Assembly: GCA_014163555.1 (NCBI GenBank) | Contig: JACJGO010000023.1 | Location: 51,265 to 115,264 of the forward strand | Reading direction: 5' to 3' | Source of the DNA: Flavisolibacter longurius | GTDB lineage: Bacteria > Bacteroidota > Bacteroidia > Chitinophagales > Chitinophagaceae | Length of the DNA: 64,000 bases | Part shown: in pieces, positions 60,420 through 64,000 of the stretch | Layout: every line of letters begins with the position of its first letter | Position numbering within the stretch: the stretch's first letter is position 1 | Notes under the pieces: model-generated | Databases searched by the model: none | The model's input: only the letters and a program-made list of their open reading frames with translations | Told to the model about the DNA's origin: nothing | Position numbers and translations under genes: made by a program

Positions 60420-61607
60420 ATGATTTTTGTAAGAGAAGCACTCGAACGTATTCAAAGCAATGTACGTTTACTTTCACCCATTGCTGTTCCGTTGCGTAAA
60501 GCAAGAGGACTGGTCCTGGCTGAAGATGTTTTTGCAGGCATTGCTATTCCGGCATTCAACCAGTCAGCCATGGATGGTTATGCATTTCGGTTTGCCGATT
60601 TTGTTCAGTCAAACGAACTGCTCATTTCACATGAAGTGGCTGCCGGCGATCCAGCCAAGCACCAGGTTGCGGCGCAACAAGCTGTTCGTGTATTCACGGG
60701 TGCCGCCATTCCAGCAGGCTTGGATACGGTGGTTATACAGGAAAAAACAGAAGTTCAAAATAATCGCCTAAAAATTACGGACAACTCCCTGGTGCAAGGC
60801 AGAAATGTCCGGCTGGTTGGTTCAGAAATCAAAAAAGGGGATCTGGCACTGGCAAAAGAAACGTTGCTGACACCGGCAGCCGTTGGGTTTTTAGCCAGCC
60901 TGGGAGTAACACAGGTTTCTGTGTTCCCGAATCCGGTTGTGCACATTATTGTTACCGGTAATGAACTGCAACAACCCGGCAGGCAGTTTCAGGCCGGACA
61001 GGTATATGAATCCAATGGGGAGATGTTGCGAGCGGCCTTGGATCAATTGCATATCGTTTCGTCGACAGTCACCCACGTTCGTGACGACAAAAATGTAATT
61101 GCGACGCTTCTCCGTACAGCGTTAGCATCTGCAGACCTGATCCTGCTCACCGGTGGGGTTAGTGCAGGAGATTATGACTTTGTCGTACAGGCGGCGGAAG
61201 AATGTGGGGTGGAAAAACTTTTTCATAAAGTGGCGCAACGTCCCGGCAAGCCGCTCTATGCCGGTAGTAAAGAAGGCAAAATGGTTTTTGGCCTGCCCGG
61301 CAATCCGGCCTCTGTGCTCACCTGTTTTTATAATTATGTAGTAGCCTCCATTGAAGCATGCACCGGCAGAAAAGCACTGCTGGAAAGAAGGCAACTGCCG
61401 CTGTTATCAGCTTTCAGTAAGAAAATAGCCCTGACACAGTTTCTGAAGGCCTCTGCTTCCCCCAATGGTGTAACACCACTGGGAGCACAGGAATCGTTTC
61501 GCCTGAGCACGTTCTCAGTCGCCAACTGCCTGATTGTATTACCCGAAGAAGCAAGGGATTACAGGGAAGGCGATATGGTAGACGTTCTGCTCTTGCCTTA
61601 TCTTTAA
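60420..61607 (+). CDS. moeA: Molybdopterin molybdotransferase MoeA
   Basis: 395 residues. Inserts molybdate into adenylylated molybdopterin, the last step of Moco synthesis. Family motifs: IAIPAFNQSAMDGYAFR, FTGAAIPAGLDTVVIQE, VRLVGSEIKKGD, IIVTGNEL, LLTGGVSAGDYDFV and the substrate-loop GKPLYAG with VFGLPGNPAS. The C-terminal domain is complete. It is the first gene of a tight same-strand cluster; the next gene starts five bases after its stop. Confidence 0.95.
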   Translation: MIFVREALERIQSNVRLLSPIAVPLRKARGLVLAEDVFAGIAIPAFNQSAMDGYAFRFADFVQSNELLISHEVAAGDPAKHQVAAQQAVRVFTGAAIPAGLDTVVIQEKTEVQNNRLKITDNSLVQGRNVRLVGSEIKKGDLALAKETLLTPAAVGFLASLGVTQVSVFPNPVVHIIVTGNELQQPGRQFQAGQVYESNGEMLRAALDQLHIVSSTVTHVRDDKNVIATLLRTALASADLILLTGGVSAGDYDFVVQAAEECGVEKLFHKVAQRPGKPLYAGSKEGKMVFGLPGNPASVLTCFYNYVVASIEACTGRKALLERRQLPLLSAFSKKIALTQFLKASASPNGVTPLGAQESFRLSTFSVANCLIVLPEEARDYREGDMVDVLLLPYL

Positions 61608-61612
61608 AGCGG

Positions 61613-62350
61613 ATGGAAGTTATCGTTTTATTTTACCTCCTGTTGTTCCTGGTAGCGTTTCTTTACGCATCTGTCGGACATGGCGGAGCCAGTGGCTACC
61701 TGGCCCTGATGGCGCTTTTCAGCATTGCACCGACAGTGATGAAGCCAACAGCCCTCCTGCTCAATTTGTTTGTTTCGCTGACGGCGTTTATCCAGTTTTA
61801 CAGTGGCGGTCATTTCCGGTGGAAAGTGTTTTGGCCCTTTGCCCTCTTCTCTATTCCGCTGGCCTATATTGGCGGGCTGGTGATGGTAGATGCGGACGTA
61901 TACAAAAAGATCTTAGGAGTGCTCCTGCTCATCCCCATTGCCCGCTTTTTCTTTTTCAGCAAAACAGGCAACGAAGAGCAAAAGGAAAGCAATCTTTTTC
62001 TTTCCTTGGGCATCGGTGCATTCATAGGTTTTTTGTCTGGCCTGATTGGCATTGGTGGCGGCATCTTGCTTTCGCCTCTCCTGCTCCTTCTCCATTGGAC
62101 AAACCAAAAGCAAACGGCTGCTATCAGTGCTTTGTTCATTTTCGTGAACTCGCTGTCAGGACTGGCCGGCCAGATCACCAAAGGCATTTCTTTTACGGCA
62201 GATATGTACACCTTTGTAGTGATAGCCTTTGTGGGAGGACTCTGCGGCGCCTATTTTGGAGCCCTGAAGTTCAGGCAAACAATTTTGAAAAATGTGCTGG
62301 CAACGGTACTCCTCCTGGCGGTTTACAAACTATTATTCACTTCAGCGTAA
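61613..62350 (+). CDS. TauE/SafE-family membrane transporter
   Basis: 245 residues, seven to eight membrane helices. Two repeat motifs typical of the family are visible: YASVGHGGASGYLALMAL in the first half and GLIGIGGGILLSPLLLL in the second. Members export sulfite or other sulfur-containing or organic anions. Its place inside the molybdenum cofactor cluster suggests a link with sulfur handling, for example sulfite connected to a molybdoenzyme such as sulfite oxidase, or even molybdate or sulfate transport. That link is inference only. Confidence 0.88.
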   Translation: MEVIVLFYLLLFLVAFLYASVGHGGASGYLALMALFSIAPTVMKPTALLLNLFVSLTAFIQFYSGGHFRWKVFWPFALFSIPLAYIGGLVMVDADVYKKILGVLLLIPIARFFFFSKTGNEEQKESNLFLSLGIGAFIGFLSGLIGIGGGILLSPLLLLLHWTNQKQTAAISALFIFVNSLSGLAGQITKGISFTADMYTFVVIAFVGGLCGAYFGALKFRQTILKNVLATVLLLAVYKLLFTSA

Positions 62351-62358
62351 AAAAAGAT

Positions 62359-62586
62359 ATGACGGTATTGACATTTGGTGTTGTGACGGAAATTATTGGC
62401 CAAAGCAACCTTACAATAGAGGATGTACCCTCCACAGAGGAACTAACCAAAAAACTCGAGGCCCAGTTTCCCAGGCTCAAAAGCATCAACTACGCCATTG
62501 CAGTCAACAAGCGACTCATCAAAGCGCCGACTCCACTGGACAACAATGCAACCGTAGCTCTTCTTCCCCCATTCAGCGGCGGTTAA
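62359..62586 (+). CDS. moaD: MoaD-like sulfur carrier
   Basis: 75 residues, ubiquitin-like, ending in LLPPFSGG; the terminal Gly-Gly is the sulfur-carrying end, activated by a MoeB-type enzyme. It is the small subunit of molybdopterin synthase. It starts nine bases after the TauE-like stop and is followed two bases later by the moeB gene, its activating partner. ThiS is an alternative by fold, but the Moco neighbours decide for MoaD. Confidence 0.9.
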   Translation: MTVLTFGVVTEIIGQSNLTIEDVPSTEELTKKLEAQFPRLKSINYAIAVNKRLIKAPTPLDNNATVALLPPFSGG

Positions 62587-62588
62587 TC

Positions 62589-63707
62589 ATGAAAGAACAA
62601 AACACATTATACGAACGTTACCAGCGGCAGATGATCCTGAAAGGCTTTGGCCCGGAAGGACAGGAAAAACTTCAAAAAAGCAGTGTGCTGGTAGTGGGTG
62701 CCGGTGGACTGGGATGCCCTGCTTTACAGTACCTGGTAGCTGCTGGCGTGGGCAGCATTGGCATTGTGGATAATGATGTAGTTTCCCTGCACAATCTTCA
62801 CCGGCAGGTTTTATTCACCACAACGGATATTGGCAGGGAAAAAGCAGAAGTAGCCGCACAGCGATTAACGCAAATGAACCCTGATATCAGCATCGCTGCC
62901 TTTCCGGTTCGGCTCACCAATCAAAATGCACTGGATATCATTGGAGACTTCAATCTTGTGCTGGACGCCACCGACAATTTTGCCACCCGCTACATCATCA
63001 ATGATGCCTGTGTGCTCCTCAACAAGCCACTTGTTTACGGCGCCATTTCCCAGTTTGAAGGTCAGGTGGCCGTGTTCAATGCAGGCAAAGGCAGTGTCAA
63101 CTACCGCGACCTGTTTCCACAATCGCCCGAGCCTGGCAGCGTGTTGAACTGTGCCGAAGCGGGTGTGCTGGGTGTACTTCCGGGCATCATTGGCACCATG
63201 CAGGCAACAGAGGTCATCAAGCTGTTAACCGGCATGGGAAAGCCCCTAGTGAATCAACTATTTACCTACAATGCACTCACCAATGACAGCTACGTTTTTG
63301 AACTGTTTCCAAAAGAAGAAACATCACGTCTTCTACCAACGACCGAAACTGAGTTTCAAAAAATGGACTACGAATGGCTGTGCGAAGCTCCTGCAGTAGA
63401 AGAAATTGACCGGATTGCTTTTAATGAACTCCTACATCGCACTAATGCTGCAGCCATTGATGTACGGAAAGAAAATGAGCTACCAGAAATAACCGAATTT
63501 AATCATCAAAAAATACCCTTAAGCCTCCTGAAGGAAAACCTCTCTTCCATTACAGCCGATACCGTGATTTTCTTTTGCCAATCCGGCAAACGTAGCCTAC
63601 AAGCGGCAAAACTATTATCTGCCACTTTTGGCCAAAGGAAGAAAGTGTATAGTTTGAAAGGCGGAATTCTTCAATGGAAAAAAGAACAAGATGGAAAAGA
63701 AGCCTAA
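62589..63707 (+). CDS. moeB: MoeB-type adenylyltransferase with C-terminal rhodanese domain
   Basis: 372 residues. E1-like domain: VVGAGGLGCPALQYL (ATP loop), RQVLFTTTDIGREKA, VLDATDNFATRYIINDACV. It adenylylates the C-terminus of MoaD. The rhodanese domain (about 280-372: AAIDVRKENELPE, FFCQSGKRSLQAAKLL, KGGILQW) carries the active Cys in CQSGKRS and may hand on the sulfur, as in eukaryotic MOCS3. The usual zinc-binding Cys-x-x-Cys pair is missing: NYRDLFP stands where many MoeB proteins have CYRCLFP. Its stop overlaps the moaE start by 17 bp. Confidence 0.92.
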   Translation: MKEQNTLYERYQRQMILKGFGPEGQEKLQKSSVLVVGAGGLGCPALQYLVAAGVGSIGIVDNDVVSLHNLHRQVLFTTTDIGREKAEVAAQRLTQMNPDISIAAFPVRLTNQNALDIIGDFNLVLDATDNFATRYIINDACVLLNKPLVYGAISQFEGQVAVFNAGKGSVNYRDLFPQSPEPGSVLNCAEAGVLGVLPGIIGTMQATEVIKLLTGMGKPLVNQLFTYNALTNDSYVFELFPKEETSRLLPTTETEFQKMDYEWLCEAPAVEEIDRIAFNELLHRTNAAAIDVRKENELPEITEFNHQKIPLSLLKENLSSITADTVIFFCQSGKRSLQAAKLLSATFGQRKKVYSLKGGILQWKKEQDGKEA

Positions 63708-63873
63708 AAATATTTTTGTACAGGGACCCATTGCTGCAGCTTTTATTGGGGACAGCATTCAGGCCCACAGCAGCAAAACCGGCATTGGGGCACACAGCAT
63801 TTTCCTTGGACAGGTACGCAACGATGTGATTGACGGCAAAACAGTTGCTGCGATTGATTATACGACTTACGAG
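63691..63873 (+). pseudogene. moaE: Molybdopterin synthase large subunit, cut by an insertion
   Basis: The first 61 codons of MoaE are normal (GAHSIFLGQVRNDVIDGKTVAAIDYTTYE). After the Glu the frame enters a different sequence (TGG AAA ATC CGC) and stops within seven codons at 63894. A MoaE is about 140 residues, so more than half is missing, including the catalytic Lys region. The right part may lie beyond the window after the inserted element. Without it the cell would need another moaE copy to make the cofactor. Confidence 0.85.
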
Positions 63874-64000
63874 TGGAAAATCCGCTTAAACTGACCACTT
63901 GATTTCGTTGGAAGCTGACCATAGCGTTTCGCTCCAAACTGACCACCCCATTTCGCTCGAAGTTGACCACCTGAAGAAGGACTACACCCGGTTGTTTTAC
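63874..64000. mobile_element. End of an IS21-like insertion sequence
   Basis: Starts at about 63874. After a short edge (TGGAAAATCCGCTTAAA) come spaced copies of a 24-base unit, each beginning CTGACCA followed by a GATTTCG, GCGTTTCG or CATTTCG core, at 63891, 63915, 63939 and a partial one at 63963. Such multiple inner repeats are the transposase-binding end of IS21-family (istA/istB) elements. The coding part lies outside the window. Confidence 0.75.

Noticed and set aside
63743..63970. Minus-strand frame with repeated VVSLERN-type units
   Set aside because: This is only the translation of the 24-base repeats at the IS21-like end.

Overview
The window looks like a chromosomal piece of a Bacteroidota, most likely a Chitinophagaceae-type soil or plant bacterium. 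The signs are SusC/SusD-type nutrient uptake genes, a hybrid two-component regulator (HTCS), four proteins with type IX secretion (T9SS) C-terminal domains, many Bacteroidota-style -7 boxes (TAnnTTTG) and little use of Shine-Dalgarno sequences. The family assignment is inference from gene content; there is no rRNA in the window.

Layout. 0-3.3 kb: the 3' part of cyanophycin synthetase and a small conserved protein. 3.3-6.3 kb: a fructan unit on the minus strand (sugar:proton symporter plus GH32 lipoprotein). 6.6-7.1 kb: the C-terminal stump of a ClC chloride channel. 7.3-19.4 kb: an MG2/TonB-plug protein, a small beta-barrel protein, a T9SS delta-60 repeat protein, a VanZ-like protein and a large T9SS-secreted nuclease. 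20.0-32.7 kb: an ABC-type FtsX/MacB permease broken by one in-frame TAG, two large T9SS proteins that share paired PA14-like modules, and about 2 kb of gene-free DNA. This stretch is bounded by tRNA-Leu(GAG) and a degraded copy of that tRNA's 3' end and terminator, so it may be an old integrated island. 32.8-35.8 kb: a histidine kinase, a glycosyltransferase, a small membrane protein, tRNA-Gly(GCC) and tRNA-Leu(UAA). 36.6-39.3 kb: a transporter and an HTCS, both cut off at the 5' end at the same point. 40-45.2 kb: an ArsR regulator, a HAD phosphatase, two tiny ORFs, an MFS permease, a Gfo/Idh fragment and a LacI regulator. 45.5-59.6 kb: a polysaccharide utilization locus (susC, susD, susE, a GH27/GH36-like lipoprotein, GH97) opposite its HTCS. 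60.4-64 kb: a molybdenum cofactor cluster (moeA, tauE-like, moaD, moeB-rhodanese, moaE) whose last gene is interrupted by the edge of an IS21-like element.

How the parts work together. The utilization locus would bind and import an alpha-linked glycan through SusC/D/E, cut it with the GH27-like and GH97 enzymes, and be switched on by the HTCS when breakdown products appear in the periplasm. The adjacent LacI regulon is marked by two identical 20-bp palindromes, one before the Gfo/Idh-fragment-MFS unit and one over a promoter that drives a short leader ending in a strong hairpin. That leader could be a small RNA or an attenuator. It carries a sequence complementary, with one mismatch, to a motif found just before the terminator hairpin of the neighbouring MFS unit, with a weaker match in the glycosidase unit. 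This is the most unusual signal in the window, but the motif may instead be a DNA operator.

Genome decay is conspicuous. Five genes are truncated or interrupted (ClC, the FtsX permease, an MFS transporter, an HTCS, moaE), and several gene-free gaps exceed 700 bp.
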